Shown here piece by piece: positions 26,831 to 34,085 of a stretch of 64,000 nt of DNA. Position 1 is the stretch's first letter. The number at the start of each line of letters is the position of its first letter. This DNA comes from Bacillus cereus group sp. RP43 (lineage in GTDB: Bacteria; Bacillota; Bacilli; Bacillales; Bacillaceae_G). The position numbers and the translations under genes were made by a program. The stretch lies in contig NZ_JARVHQ010000001.1 in NCBI RefSeq assembly GCF_040459645.1, positions 3,844,001 to 3,908,000 of the forward strand. Direction: 5' to 3'. The notes below the pieces were generated by a model. The model was not told the origin of the DNA and ran no database searches. It saw only the letters and a program-made list of their open reading frames with translations.

Positions 26831-28525
26831 TTACAATTTTGTGTCGTCAACAGCACGTAACCACGCTTCAATTTCTGTAATCACACTTTTTACACACCCT
26901 TCAGCGAATGGTGATGTTAAATTTGCAACTTCTACTAATTCTAAGAATGATTTACTTCCACCTTGTTGACAAAGATTCACATAATCTTCCCAAGCCTCTT
27001 GTCTATTATCTCTTGCACGTTTCCAAAATTGCAGTGCACAAATTTGAGCTAACGTGTAGTCAATATAATAGAACGGTGAGCTATAAATATGGCCTTGACG
27101 TTGCCAGAAACCACCACGCTCTAAATAATCATTATCTTCATAATCACGATGTGGTAAATATTTCTTCTCTATGTTACGCCATGCTGACTTACGTTCTGCT
27201 GGCGATGCTTCTGGATTCTCATATACATAATGTTGATATTCGTCTACAGATACACCGTACGGTAAAAATAGAAGTGCTGAACTTAAGTGTGAGAAATAAT
27301 ATTTTTCCGCATCTTCTTCAAAGAATAACTTCATCCATGGCCATGTAAAGAATTCCATACTCATTGAATGGATTTCACACGCTTCATATGTTGGCCAATT
27401 GTATTCTGGAATTTCATACTTACGACTTTCATATACTTGGAAAGCATGACCAGCTTCATGTGTTAGTACATCAATGTCACCAGACGTTCCATTAAAGTTT
27501 GAGAAAATGAATGGCGCTTTATAATTCTCAATATATGTACAATATCCACCACCAGCTTTTCCTTTTTTCGCAACTAAATCTAATAAATCATTATCTAGCA
27601 TGAAATTAAAAAATTCATCTGTTTCAGCTGATAATTCTTTATACATCGTTTTCCCGTGATTAATAATCCAATCGGCATCACCTTTTGGAGTTGGGTTACC
27701 TGTAGCAAACTCAAAGTTTTCATCATAATAAGCGAGCTTTTCTACACCAATGCGTGCTTTTTGTCTATTTCTTAACTCTGTTGCAACCGGAACGATATAA
27801 TCTAATACTTGCTGGCGATAGTTCGCAACCATTTCAGCATTATAATCTGTACGATACATTCTCGCATATCCTAATTCAACAAAGTTTTTAAAACCAAGTG
27901 TTTTTGCAATTTTCGTTCTGACTTTAACAAGCTCATCATAAATACGGTCTAACTCTTCCTCATTCTCAGCTAAAAATCCGTAGTATGCTTCACTTGCTGC
28001 TTTACGTTCGCCTCTTTCTTTTCCTTGCATAAACGGAATAAGTTGCGATAATGTTCTTTCTTCTCCTGCAAAGTCAATTTTTGCAGATGCTAATAACTGT
28101 GTATATTGTGAAGACAATTTATTCTCTAATTGTAAATCTTTCACTACTTCATCTGAATACGTTTTTAAATCACATTCAGCTAGAGCAAATAATTGCTTTC
28201 CATAATACGCTTCTAATTCTTCACGGAATGGAGAATTAATTAACGCCTTATAATATTTCGTTCCATAGCCTTGTACAACTGGAGAATATTCATCAAAGAA
28301 ATCTTGCTCTTCCTTATAAAAAGCATCTGTCGTATCAACAGAATGGCGAATGTAACAAAGGTTCCCCATTGTACCAAAATCATTACGAATTTCATTAATT
28401 GAATTAATTACTTGTTTTTGTTCTTCAACCGTTTTTGCCTTATCGAACTTTTCTAAAGCAACAGTAAACTTCTCTTTTAATTCTTCAATATTTGGCCGTT
28501 TATATTCATAGTCTTTAAATGACAT
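26831..28525 (-). CDS. M3-family oligoendopeptidase (PepF-like)
   Basis: A 564-residue zinc peptidase of the thimet/oligoendopeptidase group. The zinc site HEAGHAF lies near residue 355, with the third ligand Glu following about 25 residues later (YEACEIHSMSMEFF). No signal peptide is present, so it acts in the cytoplasm on short peptides. It is shorter than PepF proper (about 600) and fits the pepF/M3 branch of Bacillus. Monocistronic. Confidence 0.92.
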   Translation of the reverse strand: MSFKDYEYKRPNIEELKEKFTVALEKFDKAKTVEEQKQVINSINEIRNDFGTMGNLCYIRHSVDTTDAFYKEEQDFFDEYSPVVQGYGTKYYKALINSPFREELEAYYGKQLFALAECDLKTYSDEVVKDLQLENKLSSQYTQLLASAKIDFAGEERTLSQLIPFMQGKERGERKAASEAYYGFLAENEEELDRIYDELVKVRTKIAKTLGFKNFVELGYARMYRTDYNAEMVANYRQQVLDYIVPVATELRNRQKARIGVEKLAYYDENFEFATGNPTPKGDADWIINHGKTMYKELSAETDEFFNFMLDNDLLDLVAKKGKAGGGYCTYIENYKAPFIFSNFNGTSGDIDVLTHEAGHAFQVYESRKYEIPEYNWPTYEACEIHSMSMEFFTWPWMKLFFEEDAEKYYFSHLSSALLFLPYGVSVDEYQHYVYENPEASPAERKSAWRNIEKKYLPHRDYEDNDYLERGGFWQRQGHIYSSPFYYIDYTLAQICALQFWKRARDNRQEAWEDYVNLCQQGGSKSFLELVEVANLTSPFAEGCVKSVITEIEAWLRAVDDTKL

Positions 28526-28637
28526 GAACGAGCCCCCTCTCCATTATATGCATCATTACTATAATTCAATGCTTACTTACAAATCTCCTCTTATTCTTCA
28601 GCAAAATACGGTAGATGATGTCACGAATACATGCACA

Positions 28638-28673
28638 CAAAAAAGCCTTGGATTTCTTTATCCAAAGCTCCTT
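28638..28673 (-). terminator. Terminator of the MarR gene
   Basis: CTTTGGAT pairs with ATCCAAGG and is followed by six T on the minus strand. Confidence 0.75.
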
Positions 28674-28685
28674 TGGAACATATCA

Positions 28686-29132
28686 TCATTTTTCATACTT
28701 TCCAATTTTTTTCAATAGATCAAGTAATTCATCCTTCTCATCCTTCGTTAACATTTCAAAAGACTGATGTATAACTTGCTCATGACCTGGAAAAATAGAA
28801 GCAATAAAGCTCTCACCAGACTCCGTTAATTGTGCATAAATAACACGTCTGTCATTTGGACATGGAATTCGCTTTACAAGCCCTTTTTTTTCTAGCTTAT
28901 CTACAACATATGTAATGCTGCCACTAGCTATTAAAATACGCTCACCAATTTGCTGAAGTGGTTGGCCTCCTTTATGATATAGTAGTTCTAATACAGCAAA
29001 TTCAGTTGGATTTAACCCGTTACTTTGTATAGATTTATTTGTAGTATCCATAACAGAACGGTGTACACGAGATAATGCAATAAATACTTTTAAAGATTGA
29101 GAAATATCTTCTCGTTCATTATTTGATGTCAT
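28686..29132 (-). CDS. MarR-family transcriptional regulator
   Basis: The 148-residue protein has the MarR winged HTH: LNPTEFAVLELLYHKGG, then LQQIGERILIASGSITYVVDKLEKKGLVKRI and the wing PNDRRVIYAQLTESG with the conserved DRR. N- and C-terminal helices form the dimer interface. It is divergent from the CACHE kinase gene. An AATGAGT/ACTCATT inverted repeat at 29206-29227 between them may be its operator. Confidence 0.93.
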   Translation of the reverse strand: MTSNNEREDISQSLKVFIALSRVHRSVMDTTNKSIQSNGLNPTEFAVLELLYHKGGQPLQQIGERILIASGSITYVVDKLEKKGLVKRIPCPNDRRVIYAQLTESGESFIASIFPGHEQVIHQSFEMLTKDEKDELLDLLKKIGKYEK

Positions 29133-29271
29133 ACAACTTTCAACCCTTCACTTAAATTCTCAGCAATAAAAAGAAAAAACAATGTAGTACTTCGTATAAT
29201 TTCCGAATGAGTATTCACTCACTCATTTCCTTTCCCCTAACATATGTACGAATGATTCTTAAATAAAAACA

Positions 29272-29300
29272 TGACAATTTTAACATAGTTTATATATAAT
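29272..29300 (+). promoter_or_regulatory. Sigma-A promoter of the CACHE kinase
   Basis: TGACAA and TATAAT are 17 bases apart, 28 bp before the GTG start codon. Confidence 0.65.
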
Positions 29301-29328
29301 GATAATAAAAAAAGAAGGAGTACCACAT

Positions 29329-30825
29329 GTGAAAGTCAAATTACAAAGCATAGTTTTTTATATATTGCTGGTTATCCTACCAACGATAGGGATTGGTGCT
29401 ACATTTTATTCCTATCATACGTATAAAATGAAGCAGGAAAACAAACTATCTGCTCATACGGTTCTCTTTTTATATAGAGACTATTTAGATCATCACCTTG
29501 GTGAAGCAATTTCTGCCTTAGAAATGCTCGCAAAAGTCGTAGGTACCGAGACTGGTAACATAAATGAGATTAAACAAATTGTGCATGATACAGATGGAAA
29601 CGATGCGCGCTTTTCTGGTCTATATTACGCTACACCAGAAGGGATCATTACCATCGCATCAGAAAGCGAATCAAGTCCTGTAGACGTCTCAGACCGCAAG
29701 TATATTCAAGACGCATTACAAACTAAGAAAACAACTGTATCATCCGTCATTACAGATCGCGTCCTTGGACATCAAGCTATTATGATCGCTTCTCCAATAT
29801 TTAATAAACAGAAGGAGCTCTCAGGCTTATTGTTAGCAAGTTTACGCTTTGACTACATTTCATCTTCTTTAAATGCTATTAAACCACAATACCATTTCGA
29901 AGTAACTGATAAACATGATGTAGTTTTTCTAACCGATGACAATAATGAAACAAGCGATGATCATTCTAACATGCTTACTACCCCACTCCAAAGATTAAAT
30001 TGGAAGGTCTCTGTTTCTCCATTGCCTATCCACAAGCAAACTTTATACCAGTGGGTCGCAATAGAGTGCATAGCTACTTTATTTTTAATGTCTATTTTAT
30101 ATTTACTCGCTCAATATATGTTATTAAAACGGCAAACAAAACTGGAAAGACAACAAAATGAACTGCAAAAAATTGAATTGGTTGGAACTTTTGCAGCGAG
30201 TACAGCCCATGAAATCCGCAATCCTCTTACGGGAATTAAAGGACTCGTTGCGCTATTAAAAGAGAAGTATAAAGATGAACAGGATCAGTTCTACTTTTCC
30301 ATCATCGAACAAGAAATAGAGAGAATTAATGAAATTGTAAGTGAATTCCTTATTCTTGGAAAGCCAACTGCTATTATTGAACAAACGTATGATGTGAGAA
30401 CTATTCTAAATGAGGTAGCATTGATTATTCAATCTGAGGCGAATCTACATAACATTGTATTTCATTTACATTTGCCAGACCACCCTGTTCATATACGTTG
30501 CTCAAAAGACCATATGAAACAAGTGGTTTTAAACATTACAAAAAATGCAATTGAAGCTATGGCTTCTGGTGATACATTAACCATTGTAGTAACAAACAAC
30601 GAAAAACACGCACAATTGCAAATTATTGATACTGGAAAAGGGATTCCAAAACATATTCAAAAACACCTCTTTCATCCGTTCTTTACTAATAAAGATACTG
30701 GAACAGGTCTTGGGCTTGTTATATGTAAACGAATTGTAGAGATGTACAACGGGCATATATTTATTGATAGTAAAGAAAACACAGGAACGACAGTTCATAT
30801 AGAGATTCCATTACACATAGTATAA
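29329..30825 (+). CDS. CACHE-domain sensor histidine kinase
   Basis: The 498-residue protein starts at GTG 29329 behind GAAGGAG. A first membrane helix (IVFYILLVILPTIGIGA) and a second near residue 245 bracket an extracytoplasmic CACHE-like domain with SPVDVSDRKYIQDAL. The kinase core has H-box TAHEIRNPLTGIKG and ATPase boxes NAIEAM, DTGKGIP and GTGLGLV. No response regulator lies next to it. It resembles orphan sporulation kinases (KinA-E), and a Spo0E-like gene is convergent with it. Confidence 0.9.
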   Translation: MKVKLQSIVFYILLVILPTIGIGATFYSYHTYKMKQENKLSAHTVLFLYRDYLDHHLGEAISALEMLAKVVGTETGNINEIKQIVHDTDGNDARFSGLYYATPEGIITIASESESSPVDVSDRKYIQDALQTKKTTVSSVITDRVLGHQAIMIASPIFNKQKELSGLLLASLRFDYISSSLNAIKPQYHFEVTDKHDVVFLTDDNNETSDDHSNMLTTPLQRLNWKVSVSPLPIHKQTLYQWVAIECIATLFLMSILYLLAQYMLLKRQTKLERQQNELQKIELVGTFAASTAHEIRNPLTGIKGLVALLKEKYKDEQDQFYFSIIEQEIERINEIVSEFLILGKPTAIIEQTYDVRTILNEVALIIQSEANLHNIVFHLHLPDHPVHIRCSKDHMKQVVLNITKNAIEAMASGDTLTIVVTNNEKHAQLQIIDTGKGIPKHIQKHLFHPFFTNKDTGTGLGLVICKRIVEMYNGHIFIDSKENTGTTVHIEIPLHIV

Positions 30826-30850
30826 TTATCCTAAAAGGGTAATTATACTT
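30819..30850. terminator. Bidirectional terminator
   Basis: AGTATAATTATCC pairs with GGGTAATTATACTT between the kinase and Spo0E-like genes. Confidence 0.8.
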
Positions 30851-31130
30851 ATTTCATAAAACCAGCTACAAACATTCTCCAAAAATTGTTCGATTTCCCT
30901 TCATACCCAATTTGAAAAATAGGAACCTTTATAATTGAAAACCATTTCGGTGTTTGTTTTTCTTTGTAACGCTGATACTGTACGATAAGCTTGTCCAATT
31001 CTTGGCTAACTTGAATTGTCTCCATACTATTTAACCCACTTGTTAATCCTAAATGAATCATTTCTTCACGTTTCATATGAATATCATGCGAAAGCTTTTC
31101 TAATGTGTACTTCCTTTTTACAGTAAACAT
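30849..31130 (-). CDS. Spo0E-like aspartyl-phosphate phosphatase
   Basis: The first 60 residues form a helical hairpin with the Spo0E signature SQELDKLIVQYQ, whose Ser and Asp belong to the SxxxD motif that dephosphorylates Spo0A. The usual Spo0E size is 55-85; here a 30-residue tail (PIFQIGYEGKSNNFWRMFVAGFMK) is added, which could associate with the membrane. It is convergent with the CACHE kinase and near the KinB-like gene, so the region groups phosphorelay inputs and brakes. Confidence 0.82.
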   Translation of the reverse strand: MFTVKRKYTLEKLSHDIHMKREEMIHLGLTSGLNSMETIQVSQELDKLIVQYQRYKEKQTPKWFSIIKVPIFQIGYEGKSNNFWRMFVAGFMK

Positions 31131-31448
31131 CCATATCCCCCTTATTTTTCTTCCATACTCTCAACGCCTCTTCTACTTTAGCCCTTTAAACACTTAACCC
31201 TATTTGAATTTGAAGAATCAGAAAATTTAACATTTTCCCCCTGTAATTTACAAATCTTTACCCTCACTTTGAGAATTATTACAAATTATTCTATCTTTGT
31301 AAATACATTCGCAATAATAGACATTTTTTTCATCTTCTTTTTTGTAAATACTCAGTAAACAGTGGGTTCTCTATTTTCAATGTACTTTTCTTCGACATTT
31401 TTTGTTTAATTTATGTAAAAACGCAAAACATAATGATGATTGATAAAG

Positions 31449-31600
31449 TGAACTTTAATCAGTGGGGGTTTTGTCCATCCCCCACTAATTATTTGCCTTC
31501 ACCAATCGGGCGTTTACGGGCAGTGGATCTTCCACCTAACTTTTTTACTCCAGCCAAATTTTGAGGTGGGAGTCTTACTGCCCGCAAATAGCGGGATAAA
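31449..31600 (+). repeat. Dispersed intergenic repeat, copy B (longest copy)
   Basis: The element begins GAACTTTAATCAGTGGGGG and ends GCAAATAGCGGGATAAA. It holds a first hairpin (AATCAGTGGGGG with its complement) and a second nested one, CGGGCAGT at 31517 with ACTGCCCG at 31577, enclosing CCACCT with AGGTGG. It fills the end of the 31131-31619 gap, the rest of which is AT-rich without a gene. It lies immediately before the deacetylase-like gene. Confidence 0.75.
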
Positions 31601-31619
31601 ATAGAAAGGAAATATTTAT

Positions 31620-32390
31620 ATGCGCAAATATACTATTACATTTCTCATCTTCACCCTGTTCATACCCTTCTTCCTCTTTCCTATTCAAGCAAACGCTCAT
31701 ACGAATAAAGTTGCTATTGTCATCGATGATTTCGGCAATAATATGAAAGGCACAGATAAGATGTTATCACTTCCTATTCCACTCACTGTTGCTGTTATGC
31801 CATTTCTTCCTTCTACTAAACAAGATGCAATAGCTGCCCATAAAAAAGGGCATGAAGTTATTATACATATGCCAATGGAACCAATTAGAGGAAAAAAAGA
31901 GTGGCTTGGACCAAAAGCGATTACAACAGATTTAAGCGATGAAGAAATAAACAACCGACTCGAACAAGCAATTCAAGAAATACCTCATGCAATAGGAATG
32001 AACAATCATATGGGATCAAAAGTAACCGCTGATGAAAGGATTGTACGTCTTATACTTTCTGCCTGTAAAAAACACGGTTTATTTTATTTAGATAGTAAAA
32101 CAAACCCTAATAGTGTTGTCCCAAAAATCGGTAAAGAGTTAGGCGTGCCTATTATTGAAAACCAATTATTTTTTGATGATGTATATACGGTAAATCACAT
32201 TTCAAAACAAGCACAATTACTCATTAAAAAAATCCAAGACAACCCCATTATGGTAGCTATCGGACATGTTGGGGCTCCAGGTGAAATTACATCACGTGTT
32301 ATAGAAACTTCTATTCCTAAAATTCGTGAGCATGCAGACTTTATTTTTTTATCTGATTTAGCATTGTCTCCACCTTCTGTTTCAAAATAA
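31620..32390 (+). CDS. Divergent polysaccharide deacetylase family protein (YibQ-like)
   Basis: The 256-residue protein has a signal peptide (MRKYTITFLIFTLFIPFF, cleavage after ANA near 26) and then VAIVIDDFGNN, HEVIIHMPMEP and IGMNNHMGS, which are the Asp and His motifs of the YibQ/DUF610 branch of NodB-like deacetylases. It should be exported. Activity on a polysaccharide is unproven for this branch. AAAGGAAA precedes the ATG. Confidence 0.87.
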   Translation: MRKYTITFLIFTLFIPFFLFPIQANAHTNKVAIVIDDFGNNMKGTDKMLSLPIPLTVAVMPFLPSTKQDAIAAHKKGHEVIIHMPMEPIRGKKEWLGPKAITTDLSDEEINNRLEQAIQEIPHAIGMNNHMGSKVTADERIVRLILSACKKHGLFYLDSKTNPNSVVPKIGKELGVPIIENQLFFDDVYTVNHISKQAQLLIKKIQDNPIMVAIGHVGAPGEITSRVIETSIPKIREHADFIFLSDLALSPPSVSK

Positions 32391-32407
32391 GATTCATTTC
32401 TCGCACT

Positions 32408-32452
32408 AAAAAAGGTACCTATCTACATATGGCAGATAGGTACCTTTCCTTT
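32408..32452. terminator. Bidirectional terminator
   Basis: AAAGGTACCTATCT pairs perfectly with AGATAGGTACCTTT around nine bases. Confidence 0.9.
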
Positions 32453-32457
32453 TCAAC

Positions 32458-33081
32458 TTAAATATAATCTACATGACTCACCCTGAATCCCTTTTTCTCT
32501 ATCTTTTCAATTAATTGCTTTAATTTTTTTTCATTTAACTCATCCGATATATTTACGATAACACGGCGAATATATTGATCACCGTTATCAAGCGTAAACA
32601 GTCCACCGATATTATATGCTTTTAATAATGTCCCAAGCTCTTTAATCGTTCCCTTACAATCTTGTGTTGCAATTGTTAATATATAACCACCCGTCCGCAT
32701 ACCGAACGAATCCTCAATAACATCAAATACATTAGAATGTGTTAAAATGCCGACAAATTCATTATACTCATTTAAAACCGCTAAAAATGGGAGACGACGA
32801 ATAACGTAAAAAGCTCTAAAAAAAGAATCCTTTTCAAAAATAAACGAATTTGGATTTTCCAGTACATCTTCTGTACTTACATCCTCTAATCTGCTATTAC
32901 ACTTCTTTTCTAAAAGATCTACTTTATAAATAATCCCCGTGAATTCCTTCTCATTCTCTGCTAATACAGGGATTGCGCGAAATCCCGTTTCATTCATAAT
33001 TTGTAACGCCTTTTCACCAGAATCATTCGTTTTGCAAAATGTCACCTGCTGTTTTGGCAGAAAATGATATTTAACTCGCAA
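32458..33081 (-). CDS. CBS-CBS-ACT protein (CbpA/AcuB-like)
   Basis: The protein has two CBS motifs (residues about 5-60 and 75-130) and a C-terminal ACT-like domain from about 140 (GGYILTIATQDCKGTIKELGTLL). TTG 33081 is favoured as start because TAAGGAGG lies 8 bases before, giving 207 residues; the frame extends to 33108 without an RBS. The layout matches AcuB and the cyclic-di-AMP-binding CbpA of Listeria. c-di-AMP binding is inferred from the family, and two Ktr potassium channel subunits lie elsewhere in the window. Confidence 0.75.
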   Translation of the reverse strand: MRVKYHFLPKQQVTFCKTNDSGEKALQIMNETGFRAIPVLAENEKEFTGIIYKVDLLEKKCNSRLEDVSTEDVLENPNSFIFEKDSFFRAFYVIRRLPFLAVLNEYNEFVGILTHSNVFDVIEDSFGMRTGGYILTIATQDCKGTIKELGTLLKAYNIGGLFTLDNGDQYIRRVIVNISDELNEKKLKQLIEKIEKKGFRVSHVDYI

Positions 33082-33206
33082 AATATGTTCCTCCTTACAT
33101 GTCAACATGTAATCTATATATAATAAGGAGACCTATATTTTATGAGTGAAATTTTCTTTTAAAACGCTTTCATTTTTATGGAATGGTAATCTCTGTGAAT
33201 ACATCT

Positions 33207-33836
33207 TTATATAACAGAACTTTTTGCCCCTTTTATCATTAAAAGCTTTACGTGATAGTTCATTAAATACTCTATACCTTCCAACCATTTTTTCGCTTCT
33301 TCTGGGGTTTTCCCCCACACGATCATTCCGTAATTATGAACAAGGACTACTCCTCCACCTTCAATAAAATTTGGAACATTATTTTCTAATAAATTAGCGA
33401 ATTTTTTTTCATCTTCTACAATTGGAATTGTCATTTCTGTAATACCATCTTTTCCAAAAACACGTTCCACACTACGTTTTTCGAATGTTACTTCTCCTTC
33501 TTTCCCATATAGCTCTGACATTAAATGACTATCTACAGTCTGTACTTGTAAAATGCATTCTGCACTACTTTTTTTATAAATATCCGCATGCATAAATGAC
33601 TCTGTAGCTGGTTTTTCTTCGTTTTCAAATACTGGCTCACACATGCAATTTACGACAATAAAATCTTCTTCAGAAAATACCCCTTTATCTCTTCCCTCTA
33701 CATTCACTAAAAATGTTAATGGCTCTTTTGACGTACACATCGATAAACTAATTTTTGTACCATAAAACCAATCGCGAAGTGCCAATTCTGCTTTCACATC
33801 TTTTAATTCGTTCCATTTCTTCAGAAAAAATAACAT
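33207..33836 (-). CDS. MtnB-like class II aldolase homologue lacking metal ligands
   Basis: The 209-residue protein follows methylthioribulose-1-phosphate dehydratase (MtnB) throughout: GRDKGVFSEEDF, ESFMHADIYKK, TVDSHLMSELYG, then WGKTPEEAKKWLEGIEYL. But the zinc-binding HxH of the family reads QVQ (LQVQTVDS), and the third ligand in NHG reads NYG. The N-terminal SGN substrate loop is also changed (GTKISLS), while the Glu of SAET is kept. It is probably not an active zinc aldolase. No other methionine-salvage gene is nearby. Confidence 0.82.
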   Translation of the reverse strand: MLFFLKKWNELKDVKAELALRDWFYGTKISLSMCTSKEPLTFLVNVEGRDKGVFSEEDFIVVNCMCEPVFENEEKPATESFMHADIYKKSSAECILQVQTVDSHLMSELYGKEGEVTFEKRSVERVFGKDGITEMTIPIVEDEKKFANLLENNVPNFIEGGGVVLVHNYGMIVWGKTPEEAKKWLEGIEYLMNYHVKLLMIKGAKSSVI

Positions 33837-34035
33837 TTCGTCACCCCCGGCGTAATATTAATATAATGTTCAAATCCCTTCTATGTAAAAGGAATATTTT
33901 TTGATTATTCTAAAAATTTAATTGAATTATCACACGAGAATGCCTTTTTGTCAATATGGTTTCAGCACCTATCGGAAAAATAGGCCTATCACATGTAAGC
34001 ACTCCTGTCGATTTAGTACTTGATTTTGTACATAT

Positions 34036-34077
34036 AAAAAATACGTTATTCTTCTTATTAAAGAATAACGTATTTTT
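34036..34077 (-). terminator. Terminator of ilsA
   Basis: AAAAATACGTTATTCTT pairs with AAGAATAACGTATTTTT just after the ilsA stop. The rest of 33837-34035 shows no gene. Confidence 0.85.
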
Positions 34078-34085
34078 CTCATTTG

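Noticed and set aside
28524..28718. 64-codon plus-strand frame between PepF and MarR genes
   Set aside because: No RBS, and it runs through the MarR terminator hairpin. The region is a normal intergenic gap.
31449..31600. CRISPR array
   Set aside because: The repeats are single, palindromic and scattered far apart without regular spacers. They are intergenic hairpin elements.
33133..33318. 61-codon minus-strand frame after the MtnB-like gene
   Set aside because: It overlaps the end of the MtnB-like gene in another frame, begins inside it without RBS, and its product resembles no domain.
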